Assembly (NCBI GenBank): GCA_014302835.1
Contig: CP060294.1
Span: 1,984,001 to 2,048,000 of the forward strand
Source of the DNA: Pedobacter sp. PAMC26386
Lineage (GTDB): Bacteria; Bacteroidota; Bacteroidia; Sphingobacteriales; Sphingobacteriaceae
Direction: 5' to 3'
DNA length: 64,000 nt
Part shown: positions 1-8,231 of the stretch, in pieces
Numbering within the stretch: position 1 is the stretch's first letter
Layout: every line of letters starts with the position of its first letter
Notes under the pieces: model-generated
Database searches by the model: none
Told to the model about the DNA's origin: nothing
The model's input: only the letters and a program-made list of their open reading frames with translations
Position numbers and translations under genes: made by a program

Positions 1-160
1 CGCCAAACATATACAACGCAAAAGCCACTACATCATGGCAGACTCCTTCATTGTACCTTGAAATATTTTCTCCACCTGAAAGCAGTTTATCAGCATAAGG
101 TAGTTTGTCAGATTTAGATAATTGAGCTATTTTAGCTCCTTCTGGGGTTAGAAATGACAT
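1..160 (-). CDS. Hypothetical protein, 5' end only
   Basis: An ATG on the minus strand (158-160) opens a frame that runs without a stop to the window edge, giving 53 residues that begin MSFLTPEGAKIAQLSKSDKL. The start of the protein is soluble, with no signal peptide or membrane segment. I do not recognise the family. The frame is cut by the window boundary, so size and domains are unknown. The 157 bp upstream, shared with the divergent gene at 318, are AT-rich and could hold promoters for both, but no clear promoter motif was seen. Confidence 0.5.
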   Translation of the reverse strand, partial: MSFLTPEGAKIAQLSKSDKLPYADKLLSGGENISRYNEGVCHDVVAFALYMFG

Positions 161-317
161 ATAATAAAGTTTTAATTGTAAAAAATAATTTCGTAATTAA
201 ATGTAAATATAGTTTTTCAAAATGGACAATAAATAATAGCAACCATGTTCATCCAAAACGTTTTTTTTTCGTAATTATTACAATTAATTTATAGATTAAA
301 CCACCAACAGCGACCTT

Positions 318-599
318 ATGCGAAGTAGAAACTTAATTCACAAAATCTCTCTGCCAGTAGGAGTTATTCTAATGGTAATTTCTGTGATCATTTTAAAAAA
401 CTCTTTGGAATTCGTAAAAAACAGTGAACGGGCTGTTGGGGTCGTAACAGAACTGGAAAAAACAACTGACCAGGACGATTCCTCTTATGCACCAGTATTT
501 CTAATTAAATTCAGTTGGTCCATTGTATCAATGAGCATCGCTGTATTTTTAGTGACAACCGGCGGAGGATATTATTTAATTAGAAGACAGTTTAACTGA
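318..599 (+). CDS. Small two-TM membrane protein, internally deleted DUF3592-like copy
   Basis: 93 residues with a hydrophobic N-terminal segment (about 10-28), a short polar stretch containing FVKNSERAVGVVTELEK, and a second membrane segment (about 66-86). The neighbour at 627 is a tandem paralogue: FVKNSERAIGRVTKLEE is nearly the same and both end in a G-G-Y-(Y/F) type segment. Compared with that copy, this one lacks about 40 residues of the extracytoplasmic beta domain, joining straight from VFLIKF to the second membrane segment. The DUF3592 assignment rests on the overall architecture (TM, SERAxGxVxxLE, beta domain, TM) and is moderate. The frame is still open, so it may be expressed, but it has probably lost function. 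Confidence 0.55.
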   Translation: MRSRNLIHKISLPVGVILMVISVIILKNSLEFVKNSERAVGVVTELEKTTDQDDSSYAPVFLIKFSWSIVSMSIAVFLVTTGGGYYLIRRQFN

Positions 600-626
600 A
601 AAAGAAATGCTTTAAATCTCAAAAAT

Positions 627-1028
627 ATGACTTATTTAATTTGCTTAATCGCCGGAATCCTTCTTTTAGTCGTTTCTATAATCAAATTGAAACAAGTATT
701 TGCCTTTGTGAAAAATAGCGAACGGGCAATTGGAAGAGTAACAAAACTGGAAGAAATAAGCGATATTGAAGGAACAACCTATTTACCAGTATTTGAATTT
801 AAAACACGTAGTCACCAGGAATTCACTTATAGGCACCACACCTCAACTTCTCCATCTAATTGGGCAATAGGAGAAGAAAGGACATTTCTATATGATCCAA
901 CAAAGCCAGAAGAAGCACGACTCTTCGCTTATTCGGGTATTTTCTATTTCAATGTCCTCCTAATTGCCATTGCTATGGTATTAATTGTTGTTGGAGCTGG
1001 TTATTTTCTGCTTCAGAGCTATTTATAA
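627..1028 (+). CDS. DUF3592-like membrane protein
   Basis: 133 residues: TM helix about 3-22, an extracytoplasmic part with NSERAIGRVTKLEE and a hydrophilic beta-rich section ending in FLYDPTKPEEARL, then TM helix about 105-128. This is the layout of DUF3592 proteins, whose middle section usually carries a V-x-Y-DP-x-x-P motif; FLYDPTKPEEA fits it. Function of the family is unknown. It lies 27 bp after its truncated paralogue at 318-599 and is probably co-transcribed with it. A 22-bp inverted repeat begins right after its stop codon. Confidence 0.65.
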   Translation: MTYLICLIAGILLLVVSIIKLKQVFAFVKNSERAIGRVTKLEEISDIEGTTYLPVFEFKTRSHQEFTYRHHTSTSPSNWAIGEERTFLYDPTKPEEARLFAYSGIFYFNVLLIAIAMVLIVVGAGYFLLQSYL

Positions 1029-1088
1029 TAACGTACTCCGATAAGCGGCATCGCTAATTTTCAATGTGCCGCTGATCGGAGTACGTTA
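1029..1088. terminator. 22-bp inverted repeat between convergent genes
   Basis: Arms at 1029-1050 and 1067-1088 pair over 22 bp with one mismatch (gataagc against gatcagc) around a 16-nt loop. It lies between the DUF3592-like gene and the convergent msrA. The stem is long and there is no obvious T tract on either side, so it may be a symmetrical terminator or a palindromic repeat element; I cannot decide between them. Confidence 0.6.
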
Positions 1089-1115
1089 CAAATACAGATT
1101 TTGCTCTCCTTAGAA

Positions 1116-1778
1116 CTACCTGTTTTTTTTAAATTCTGGTTTAATGTAAGCATTCATACTATTTCTCAGTTTCATAACCTTAGGCACTGATACACTTTGA
1201 ATATATGAATTGTCTGGATGCAGCTTATAATAATCCTGATGATAGTTTTCTGCCGGGTATAAAACTTTAAAAGGAACAACCTGGGTTACGATTGGATGCG
1301 AATAGTGATGGCTGGCATTTACCTTAGCAATCACTTCATTCAATGTCTTTTGCTCCGCTGGGTTTCGGTAAAACGCAACGGAACGATAGTCCTCTCCTTC
1401 ATCGGGGCCCTGACGGTTCAACGTTGTTGGATCGTGCGCATAAAAAAATGCCTCAGCCAGTTCTGCGTAACTAATTACTTTTGGGTTGTAATACACTTGT
1501 ACAGATTCAGCATGTCCGGTCTGATCAGAACAGACTTGTTCATAACTTGGATTTTTCATCTTTCCACCGGCATAACCTGCAACCACCTGATCAACACCTT
1601 TTAATTCACTAAGTCCTTCAGAAAGGCTCCAGAAACACCCCCCCGCAAAAGTAGCGACCTGTTCATTGACCTTAGCTTCTGGCAGAATGGCAAAAGCATT
1701 CTCATTTTTAATAGTTTGTGCATTGGTACAAGAACTCAGCAATACAAGTCCTAATATCCATATTCCATATCTTTTCAT
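1116..1778 (-). CDS. msrA: Peptide-methionine (S)-S-oxide reductase, exported lipoprotein form
   Basis: MsrA reduces the S-epimer of methionine sulfoxide in proteins. The 220-residue protein has an N-terminal lipoprotein signal (LLSSC, lipid-carrying Cys17) and then the MsrA domain with the catalytic GGCFWS motif (Cys48), YAGG, and the family motif HDPTTLNRQGPDEG. The conserved YHQDYY lies near the C-terminus. The usual GCFWC/GxE context is GCFWSLSEG here. The lipobox places it in the periplasm or on the outer membrane. It follows msrB by 17 bp on the same strand, so the two form an exported repair operon for the two sulfoxide epimers. Confidence 0.95.
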   Translation of the reverse strand: MKRYGIWILGLVLLSSCTNAQTIKNENAFAILPEAKVNEQVATFAGGCFWSLSEGLSELKGVDQVVAGYAGGKMKNPSYEQVCSDQTGHAESVQVYYNPKVISYAELAEAFFYAHDPTTLNRQGPDEGEDYRSVAFYRNPAEQKTLNEVIAKVNASHHYSHPIVTQVVPFKVLYPAENYHQDYYKLHPDNSYIQSVSVPKVMKLRNSMNAYIKPEFKKNR

Positions 1779-1795
1779 GATTAATTGACTTAAGG

Positions 1796-2308
1796 TTATT
1801 TAGCGGGAATAAATTTAAAGGCATACGAATCCATACAATATCTTTTGCCTGTTGGCTCAGGTCCATCATCAAAAACGTGCCCTAAATGCAGTCCTGTACT
1901 CGCTTCCACCACTTCGTCCCGAACCATACCGTCAGAGGTATCCTGTACAATTTTAATTGCTTTGGGGTCAATCGGTTTGAAAAAACTCGGCCAGCCCGTT
2001 CCAGACTCAAATTTTGCATCTGAACTAAATAAAGGTTTACCAGTAGCCGCACTTACATAAATGCCCTTTTTATGATTATCCCAATAAGGATTTTTAAATG
2101 GAGCTTCAGTGCCTCTGTTCACTAGTATTTCGTAAGCTTCAGCAGATAATATCTTTTTCCAATAGGCATCTGGTTTTGCATCGGGGTATAGTTTAGTATT
2201 TTCAGAAGGACCATTCGTCCCATTTTTGCTCTGCGATGATGAATTCTGGCTACAAGCATTTAATGCAAGCGCCAAAAGTGGAATCATCAAAAAATTTAAC
2301 TTTTTCAT
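1796..2308 (-). CDS. msrB: Peptide-methionine (R)-S-oxide reductase, exported lipoprotein form
   Basis: MsrB reduces the R-epimer of methionine sulfoxide. 170 residues with a lipoprotein signal (ALNAC, Cys19), a Ser/Asn-rich linker, and the MsrB domain: GTEAPFKNPYWDN, SGTGWPSFF (about 102-110), LHLGHVFDDGP and the catalytic RYCMDS (Cys158). The two zinc-binding CxxC pairs found in many MsrB proteins are absent: the first is SAAT in GIYVSAATGKPLF, the second EAST before GLHLGH. Such zinc-free forms are known. It is the first gene of the operon with msrA (1116-1778). Confidence 0.95.
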   Translation of the reverse strand: MKKLNFLMIPLLALALNACSQNSSSQSKNGTNGPSENTKLYPDAKPDAYWKKILSAEAYEILVNRGTEAPFKNPYWDNHKKGIYVSAATGKPLFSSDAKFESGTGWPSFFKPIDPKAIKIVQDTSDGMVRDEVVEASTGLHLGHVFDDGPEPTGKRYCMDSYAFKFIPAK

Positions 2309-2471
2309 ATCGTTTTATCTTTTAGTCGTACTGCTGGACAAATCCTTACAGATACACTTACGTATTCAATAGCTATACAGTTCTCTATTGAAAATATATG
2401 AGCTGAATAGATTTATATCTGACTATGAAAAAAGCTAAAAACCCAGGAGTAATAAGGTAAATTAGTATTAC

Positions 2472-3512
2472 ATGATCAATATAAACAAGATGATTCAACG
2501 CGTATTGTTAGGTTTAATACTTTTTATGAGCAGTTACAGCTCCGCTCAAACGCTCATTGGGCAACGTACACTACGTTTTACAGACAGCACAAGAAACAGA
2601 CCTGTTGTAACCGAGCTTTGGTATCCAACAACAGATACCCTGAAAACAAGTGACCATGAGGATTCCCCTTTTATTCGCGGGTATACCGTTAGAAACGGGA
2701 GTTTTCCGGCCACAAAATACCCGCTTATTATGATCTCTCATTGAACCGGTGCAGGTAGGTTAACATTAGAATGGTTGGCACAAATTTTAGTTCAGAATGG
2801 TTTCATCGTTGCAGCAGTTGATCACTGGGGAAATACATTTGACAACAAAATCCCTATTGAATTTGTAAAACCATGGGAACGCCCGCTTGATATTTCTTTT
2901 GCCCTGACTAACTTACTGAGGGATCCCGAAATTGAAAAGACTATTGACCAGACCAAAATAGGTGCTGCTGGATTTTCTTACGGTGGTTATACAGTTATTG
3001 CACTGGCGGGAGGTATCCTGGACTATCAGGAACTTATACGCTTTTATCAAAGCGTTGGGAAGAAAGAGATAGAAACGCCTGAAATGTCGGGATCAGGTAA
3101 GTTTTTAACCGACACTACACTCCTGAAAAAAATGAAACATGTGCCCGCCCTGAAGGATAACCGCATTAATTCTTTTTTCGCGATTTCACCTGTGCTTGCT
3201 GCTGGTTTTAAAAAAGTGGAACAAGTTAAGTCGATTAACCAGCCGGTATATATTGTCGGTTCCAGAAGTGACTCAATAGCGCCAGTAAAAACTAATGCCC
3301 AGCATTATCATCAACTGATCAGAGGTTCGCAGTATTTTGAGTTTCCAGAAAAAACAGGGCATTATGTAATGCTTAATGAGGCAAATGATGTGGTAAAAAA
3401 AGAAGCTCCTTTCTTATTTACAGATTCTGCTGGTGTAGACAGGCATCAGGTCCATATTCAGGTCGGAAGCCTGGCGACCAGTTTCTTCAGAAAAAGTTTA
3501 CACACCAACTGA
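2472..3512 (+). pseudogene. Exported alpha/beta hydrolase interrupted by an in-frame TGA
   Basis: Two open stretches (2472-2744 and the rest to 3512) are in the same frame, separated only by TGA at 2742-2744. The first has a signal peptide (cut near SSAQ) and ends MISH; the frame then continues TGAGR. Dienelactone-hydrolase/PAF-acetylhydrolase-like proteins have HGxG here, so GGA (Gly) to TGA is a single base change at the oxyanion region. The second part carries the nucleophile elbow GFSYGG, an acidic residue in SRSDSIAP and a His in GHYVML. Full length would be 346 residues. No other lesion is seen, so the mutation is recent or a sequencing error; a restart at TTG 2775 would lack the signal peptide and the oxyanion loop. 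Confidence 0.85.
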
Positions 3513-3544
3513 TCAATATATATTTGAGCTAAAGGCCATACCCC

Positions 3545-4327
3545 ATGCGAAATTCATTTTTAATAGTATTTACAGTATCCCTGGTATTATTTTCCAACCT
3601 GTCTTTTGGACAAACACCTCAACTTAAAGAGATTGAAAATAAAATAAAAAAAGATGCAATAGGTGGGAAATTTGAGAAACAAGTTGTTGATTTGAATAAT
3701 GATGGAAAGAACGACATCATCTATTTATATCAATGTGGTGAGCCTAAATGCATCAAGGTACTTTTAAATATTGAAGGAGTTTATAAAGAGCAAGTAGCTG
3801 AACAATGTAATTCATATGCAATCAGGAAAATTAACAATCAAAAACTTATTTACCTGACCTTAACCCATTGTTGTGGTGAAAGTCCATACGTTTCAAAGAG
3901 AGTGTTTGAGTTTAATAAAACCTCAGCAAGTCTTAAAGAAAACTATGTTTTGACAAATGATGAATATACTGGAAACATAGCTTTATTAATGCCCTTAGTT
4001 TACTCGGAAAATTCAGTTTATGTAAAAGTTATCGCTGATAACTATAATTTACGATTTTCACCGAGTATTCAAAAACTGGAAAAAGAAGTAAAAAACACCT
4101 TCGTCTTCGGTGTTGAAGAAGGAACAAACATAATCGCGAAAATAAAACTAGGTTCTACACTTAAAGTACTTTCTGAGCTGATAGAAAAAGATAGAACGTG
4201 GTTATTTGTTGAAGTTGAGAAAAATACCATTGGAGAAAAGAATAGTCCAATCGATTTTGATTTTAAAGGACAAAAACTGCGGGGGTGGATAAGTGACAAA
4301 TATGTAACTAAAGCAGTAAAGCTTTAA
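3545..4327 (+). CDS. Secreted protein with an FG-GAP-like segment and a C-terminal SH3b-like domain
   Basis: 260 residues with a cleavable signal peptide (about 1-23, ending SFGQ). Residues 46-60 contain DLNNDGKNDIIY, a calcium-loop motif typical of FG-GAP/VCBS repeats, followed by paired cysteines (QCGEPKC, CC). The C-terminal 90 residues, with GSTLKVL, TWLFVEV and GWISDKYV, look like a bacterial SH3 domain, which usually binds peptidoglycan or peptides. The role is unknown. It is 32 bp after the broken hydrolase and faces the convergent msrA through a long hairpin. Confidence 0.6.
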   Translation: MRNSFLIVFTVSLVLFSNLSFGQTPQLKEIENKIKKDAIGGKFEKQVVDLNNDGKNDIIYLYQCGEPKCIKVLLNIEGVYKEQVAEQCNSYAIRKINNQKLIYLTLTHCCGESPYVSKRVFEFNKTSASLKENYVLTNDEYTGNIALLMPLVYSENSVYVKVIADNYNLRFSPSIQKLEKEVKNTFVFGVEEGTNIIAKIKLGSTLKVLSELIEKDRTWLFVEVEKNTIGEKNSPIDFDFKGQKLRGWISDKYVTKAVKL

Positions 4328-4336
4328 AAGAAGTAT

Positions 4337-4394
4337 CATTTGAATAAAAAGAGTAATATGCGCAAAAACACATATTACTCTTTTTATTCAAATG
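4337..4394. terminator. 24-bp perfect hairpin, bidirectional terminator
   Basis: Arms 4337-4360 and 4371-4394 are perfectly complementary over 24 bp with a 10-nt loop (cgcaaaaaca). The stem has internal A5/T5 runs, giving a T tract for either direction. It sits between the + gene ending at 4327 and the - msrA ending at 4447. Confidence 0.85.
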
Positions 4395-4446
4395 AGTAAA
4401 TATTGTCAGTCTCAAAATTATCAACAGATAATCAATCAATTGTGTC

Positions 4447-4935
4447 TTACATCTTCCAATCTGGTCTTTCAAAATGACAAGTATAACCATACGGATTCTT
4501 TTGCAAATAATCCTGATGCTCCACTTCGGCATTCCAAAAATCAGCTACAGGGACAACTTCTGTTACAACTTTTCCAGGCCAAACACCAGAGGCATCCATT
4601 TCAACAATTAAAGCCTCAGCAGTTTCGCGCTGTGTTTCATCCAGAAAAAAAATAGCAGATCGGTAAGAAGCGCCCATGTCGTTTCCCTGTCTGTTTTTTG
4701 TAGTTGGGTCATGAATCTGAAAGAAATATTCAAGGAGACCGCGGTATGATAGCTGTGTTGGATCAAATATTATTTCTATAGCTTCGGCATGTGTTCCATG
4801 GTTCCGGTAGGTTGCATTAGGAACATCTCCACCTGTGTATCCCACTACTGTTGAAATAACACCTGGATAATGTCTTATAAGTTCTTCAACTCCCCAAAAG
4901 CAACCGCCGGCCAAAATGGCTTTTTCAGTATTCAT
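4447..4935 (-). CDS. msrA: Peptide-methionine (S)-S-oxide reductase, cytoplasmic form
   Basis: 162 residues starting [19 protein letters not shown] with no signal sequence. The catalytic motif GCFWGVEE has Cys12; [19 protein letters not shown] and the EHQDYL motif follow, and the C-terminal [10 protein letters not shown] contains a possible resolving cysteine. It is the compact MsrA type and differs clearly from the exported copy at 1116-1778. It reduces methionine-S-sulfoxide in cytoplasmic proteins. It stands alone, between two hairpins that isolate it transcriptionally. Confidence 0.95.
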   Translation of the reverse strand: MNTEKAILAGGCFWGVEELIRHYPGVISTVVGYTGGDVPNATYRNHGTHAEAIEIIFDPTQLSYRGLLEYFFQIHDPTTKNRQGNDMGASYRSAIFFLDETQRETAEALIVEMDASGVWPGKVVTEVVPVADFWNAEVEHQDYLQKNPYGYTCHFERPDWKM

Positions 4936-5019
4936 ATAATTTCCTTTTTAATCTAATAAAGGTACACCGTTAAGGTGTAAATGACAAGGAACTTATGTAA
5001 GCATTGAAATGAGTTGACA

Positions 5020-5070
5020 ATTCTACCCCCTACCAAACTGTCTTAAAACTTATTTGGTAAAGGGTAGAAT
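5020..5070 (-). terminator. Terminator-like hairpin after the GlsB-type gene
   Basis: Arms 5020-5037 and 5053-5070 pair over 18 bp with two mismatches, loop 15 nt. It lies downstream of the minus-strand gene ending at 5105 and upstream of msrA, so it most likely ends that transcript. Confidence 0.55.
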
Positions 5071-5104
5071 GTTTAGTATGGAGCAAAGATAAACACCATT
5101 GTGT

Positions 5105-5344
5105 TTATCCTTTGATAAGTCTTGAAATCCATACTAACAATACAGCACCTAAAAATGCTGTAATCAGATAACTAATATCTCCCCCGGTATGGATATTAAA
5201 CCATCCTAAAAGAGCACCTCCTACCCATCCGCCAATTAATCCCAGCAGGATGTCAAAAATAACGCCGTAACCATCGCCTTTCATTACTTTTCCGGCAAGC
5301 CAACCGGCAATACCTCCTAATAAAATGTGAAATAATAAATGCAT
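5105..5344 (-). CDS. GlsB/YeaQ/YmgE-family stress membrane protein
   Basis: 79 residues, nearly all membrane-embedded: three hydrophobic segments (about 3-19, 28-48, 57-76) with Gly-rich packing motifs GGIAGWLAGK, GLIGGWVGG and GAVLLVW. This is the transglycosylase-associated protein family (GlsB/YeaQ/YmgE), small inner-membrane proteins often induced by stress; the biochemical role is not known. It is a single-gene unit with its own terminator-like hairpin at 5020-5070. The 286 bp between this gene and the next (5345-5630) are AT-rich and hold no other recognisable gene. Confidence 0.88.
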   Translation of the reverse strand: MHLLFHILLGGIAGWLAGKVMKGDGYGVIFDILLGLIGGWVGGALLGWFNIHTGGDISYLITAFLGAVLLVWISRLIKG

Positions 5345-5630
5345 AACTTTTATGTTTTAAATTTGATTTGTGACAAAATTCAAAAGGTTAACTAAAGTTA
5401 GTATAAAAATTAATAATGTATATACTCTTTATTTCAGCTATTTAATTCGATAATTAAGCCCTTGCTGTTAACATTAGTCAGCCATTCCTACCAATAATCC
5501 CATTAAATAAGAAAAAAATATCCACTGCCTCATTGATCTTCTCTAACATCGCATTAAATTTAATTATAACACTCCGATGGCATATTTTTTTTGATTCTTT
5601 TTTATTTTCGTATATCAAACCTACCTATCT

Positions 5631-6515
5631 ATGATAAAAAAGATCATTTCCCACCTGGGAGTATATTTGCTTTTTATATTATCCCTATTCCCATTATCAG
5701 TTTTATATGTTTTTGCAGATGGTATTTATATATTAATATATTATGTTTTTGGTTACCGTAAAAAGATAGTTAGAGAAAATTTGACTAATGCATTTCCTGA
5801 TCGGTCAATTGAAGAGATTCAAGTTATTGAGAAACGCTTCTACAGATATCTTTCCTCTTTAATTTTTGAGATTGTAAAGATGAGTAGCATTTCAAAAAAA
5901 GAAATCAATAAACGTTTTATTTTCAATAACAAAGAACAGGTACAATCCTATTTAAACAAAGGAGAAAGTATTCTGATCTGTTCTGCGCATTATGGCAATT
6001 GGGAATGGGGAACTTTAGGAGCTGGGTTAACTTTTCATGGAGACCACTATCCCATTTATAAACCCTTAAGCAATCTGATCTTTGATGAATGGTTTAAAAA
6101 AGTCCGCAGCAAATTTGGAAATAAACTGATTCCGATGCGCCAAACGTTAAGAGCCTTACAAGCAAGTAAAAATAAGCCAAGTATGTTAAGTTTTGGTAAC
6201 GACCAGACTCCATCAAAGGATGAATCTCAATATTGGACAACTTTTATGCATCAGCAAACTTCAATTCAGCTGGGTATTGAGAAAATTGCAAAAAAGACAA
6301 ACCAACCAATATTCTACTTCAAAATTAATTATATTAAAAGAGGTTACTACACAGTTGACTGTATTCCGCTTTGCTTAAATCCTGCCGAAACTGCAGAATT
6401 TGAAATTACAGAATTGCACACACGTATGCTAGAAGACATGATTAGAGAAGAACCTGCTTATTGGTTATGGAGCCACAGAAGATGGAAGTATAAACCAAAG
6501 ATTCAAACCAATTGA
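5631..6515 (+). CDS. LpxL/HtrB-type lysophospholipid (lipid A) acyltransferase
   Basis: 294 residues with an N-terminal membrane anchor (about 5-38), then YVFGYRKKIVRENLTNAFP and the acyltransferase motif HYGNWEWG (His120, Glu125, the HX4E pair). A later segment DQTPSKDESQYWTTFM matches the conserved region of the family, and the C-terminus reads PAYWLWSHRRWKYKP, typical of LpxL homologues. The enzyme transfers a secondary acyl chain onto lipid A or a related lysolipid at the inner membrane. It is monocistronic and convergent with the GNAT gene that follows. Confidence 0.9.
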   Translation: MIKKIISHLGVYLLFILSLFPLSVLYVFADGIYILIYYVFGYRKKIVRENLTNAFPDRSIEEIQVIEKRFYRYLSSLIFEIVKMSSISKKEINKRFIFNNKEQVQSYLNKGESILICSAHYGNWEWGTLGAGLTFHGDHYPIYKPLSNLIFDEWFKKVRSKFGNKLIPMRQTLRALQASKNKPSMLSFGNDQTPSKDESQYWTTFMHQQTSIQLGIEKIAKKTNQPIFYFKINYIKRGYYTVDCIPLCLNPAETAEFEITELHTRMLEDMIREEPAYWLWSHRRWKYKPKIQTN

Positions 6516-6525
6516 TCTCACAGCA

Positions 6526-7062
6526 TCATTTCGAAAGAATATAAGTCAGCATTCCTTCTTCATTTTCATGGGTATTCAGGTAAGTATCAGATGCCAGTTT
6601 GAAACCTAACTTCTCCAGCAGGCTAACCGAAGCCGCATTATCAATAGACGGAAAGGCTGTGATAGTAGTAACCATCATATTTTGAAATCCAAAACTGATT
6701 AGGGCTACTATTGCCTCAGATGCGATACCTTTACGGTGGAACGCCGGAAGTACCTCATAGCCAATTTCTATAGAATTGTCCTTTACATCAAAATTCCAAA
6801 AACATATTGTACCAATTAAAGCATCTTCCTCTTTATTGGAAATTGCCCAATATAAGCTCTTCCCACCTCCAATAAGCCCTTCAATCTTATTAATATGGGC
6901 TATTGCATCGTCAATATTCCTGGAAACCTCTCTTCCTGTCAATTTTGCTACTTCAGGATCCGATCGAAGCTCAAGGACCGCCGGAGCATCTGTTAAGACC
7001 ATTTTTCTTAGCTTTAAGCGTGCTGTTTCCAGTTCAGGAAATATAGAAAAATCAAGTTTCAT
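6526..7062 (-). CDS. GNAT-family N-acetyltransferase (RimJ/RimL type)
   Basis: 178 residues opening with the RimJ/RimL-like ELETARLKLRKMVLTDAPAV, then the acetyl-CoA-binding region IGYEVLPAFHRKGIASEAI (Q/RxxGxA-type loop RKGIAS, about 123-128) and the C-terminal AASVSLLEKLGFK, the usual N-x-x-S-x-x-x-x-E-K-x-G-F motif. It acetylates an amine, often a protein N-terminus; the substrate cannot be told. It ends 10 bp from the convergent acyltransferase gene. Confidence 0.85.
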   Translation of the reverse strand: MKLDFSIFPELETARLKLRKMVLTDAPAVLELRSDPEVAKLTGREVSRNIDDAIAHINKIEGLIGGGKSLYWAISNKEEDALIGTICFWNFDVKDNSIEIGYEVLPAFHRKGIASEAIVALISFGFQNMMVTTITAFPSIDNAASVSLLEKLGFKLASDTYLNTHENEEGMLTYILSK

Positions 7063-7148
7063 TGTTCAGCTATATTAGGGTTAGTTTCTTACTACAAATT
7101 ATGGTTTTTTTTTGATTCCACCTATTTTCATAAATCAGATCTGTTAGC

Positions 7149-8132
7149 CTAATTTTCTAACAAATCCTTTCGATACTGCTCGATACTCCAGCTAATTCCC
7201 CACTGGCTTACATACTCCTTAATTGGAGACAAACCCACTTCTGTACGTCTCTTGTCGACATTTTCAGGATCTTCCATTTGTTCAACGTAATATTTTCCAG
7301 TTTTATTATTGCGCATAATCTGGCTTCCATAGACTTGTTTTTTTCCTTCTTTAAGACTCACTCTGTCTTCTAGTAGCGCCAAACTTGACGCTTCAGCCTT
7401 TCTTTGTTTCACAGCTGCCCTAAGCAAAGGTAAATATTACAATTGCGTAACCAGATCAGCATGCTGGATGACCAGGAATAATGTACGATTGCCTTGCTCG
7501 CCAACCTCTTCTTTGCCCAGCCAGCCATATTGATCAAGAATTGGTTTAATTTTTCTCACATTTATGGAATCATTTCTTGACATAAGTGCTATACACGCAC
7601 GCATTTGGGGCGAGGACCATCCGTATTTTCCCTCCATTTCATTCATTTGTAATCTCGGTAGCTGGTCATCCTGATTTATGGTATCCAATATCGCTACCAA
7701 AGGTCTATTTAGATTTTTGAACCTGAAATCTGAAAATTCGCCCTCTTTTTGACTATTGACTTTCACGTTATCCAGAATCTTTGTCCATCTGCTATCAGCC
7801 TTTAAACCCCTGAATGCAGTATCCGTAGATATTTCTGTGTACAGACCATAATTTCCCTTTAAGCTTCTTCCCAACTGATAAAACGCTGAATCAATTTCAC
7901 CACCTAAAGCCCAGCAACGGGCAGCACTATACCGATGGTCTGCACGCCCCAGATTGTGATTTGAAAGGAAAGCCTTCGTGTATGATTCAGCCGCTTTTAT
8001 ATATTTCTTTTCCTTGTATAACTGCTTCGCCGTATCAATATGCAAAAAATAGCCGGTTTGCATCTGGGCAAGACAATTTGTCGTTAAAAAGAACCCTAAA
8101 ACGACAAGTATGTATATAATCAGATTTTTCAT
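7149..8132 (-). pseudogene. DUF6624-type secreted protein interrupted by an in-frame TAA
   Basis: The frame 8132 to 7437 encodes a signal peptide (MKNLIIYILVVLGFFLTTNC), a TPR-like helical region (YKEKKYIKAAESYTKAF), and the first part of a DUF6624 domain ending IQHADLVTQL. TAA at 7437-7439 stops it, but the same frame continues YLPLLRAAVKQ, SLALLEDRVSLKEGKKQVYGSQ and RTEVGLSPIKEYVSQWG, the rest of the domain, to 7149. One substitution (CAA or AAA to TAA) explains this; full length would be 327 codons. It is a second nonsense-interrupted gene with otherwise intact reading. The downstream piece could restart at TTG 7427. Confidence 0.85.
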
Positions 8133-8141
8133 AATTTCAAT

Positions 8142-8178
8142 TAATCTATTAAATAATTTACCCCTATTTAATAGATTA
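8142..8178. promoter_or_regulatory. 14-bp perfect AT-rich inverted repeat upstream of the DUF6624 gene
   Basis: taatctattaaata (8142-8155) and its exact complement (8165-8178) flank a 9-nt spacer. It begins 10 bp before the DUF6624 start (8132) and lies after the previous minus-strand gene (ending 8232). It may be an operator or a weak terminator; the AT content makes a strong stem unlikely. Confidence 0.4.
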
Positions 8179-8231
8179 TGCTAAAGTAAGTCCGTATTAT
8201 AAATTCAGCATAAACTGATCTTTGCTTTTGT

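Noticed and set aside
2742..2744. TGA inside the hydrolase as a selenocysteine codon
   Set aside because: Homologues have Gly here, not Cys; no selenocysteine element or machinery is visible, and one base change from GGA explains the codon.
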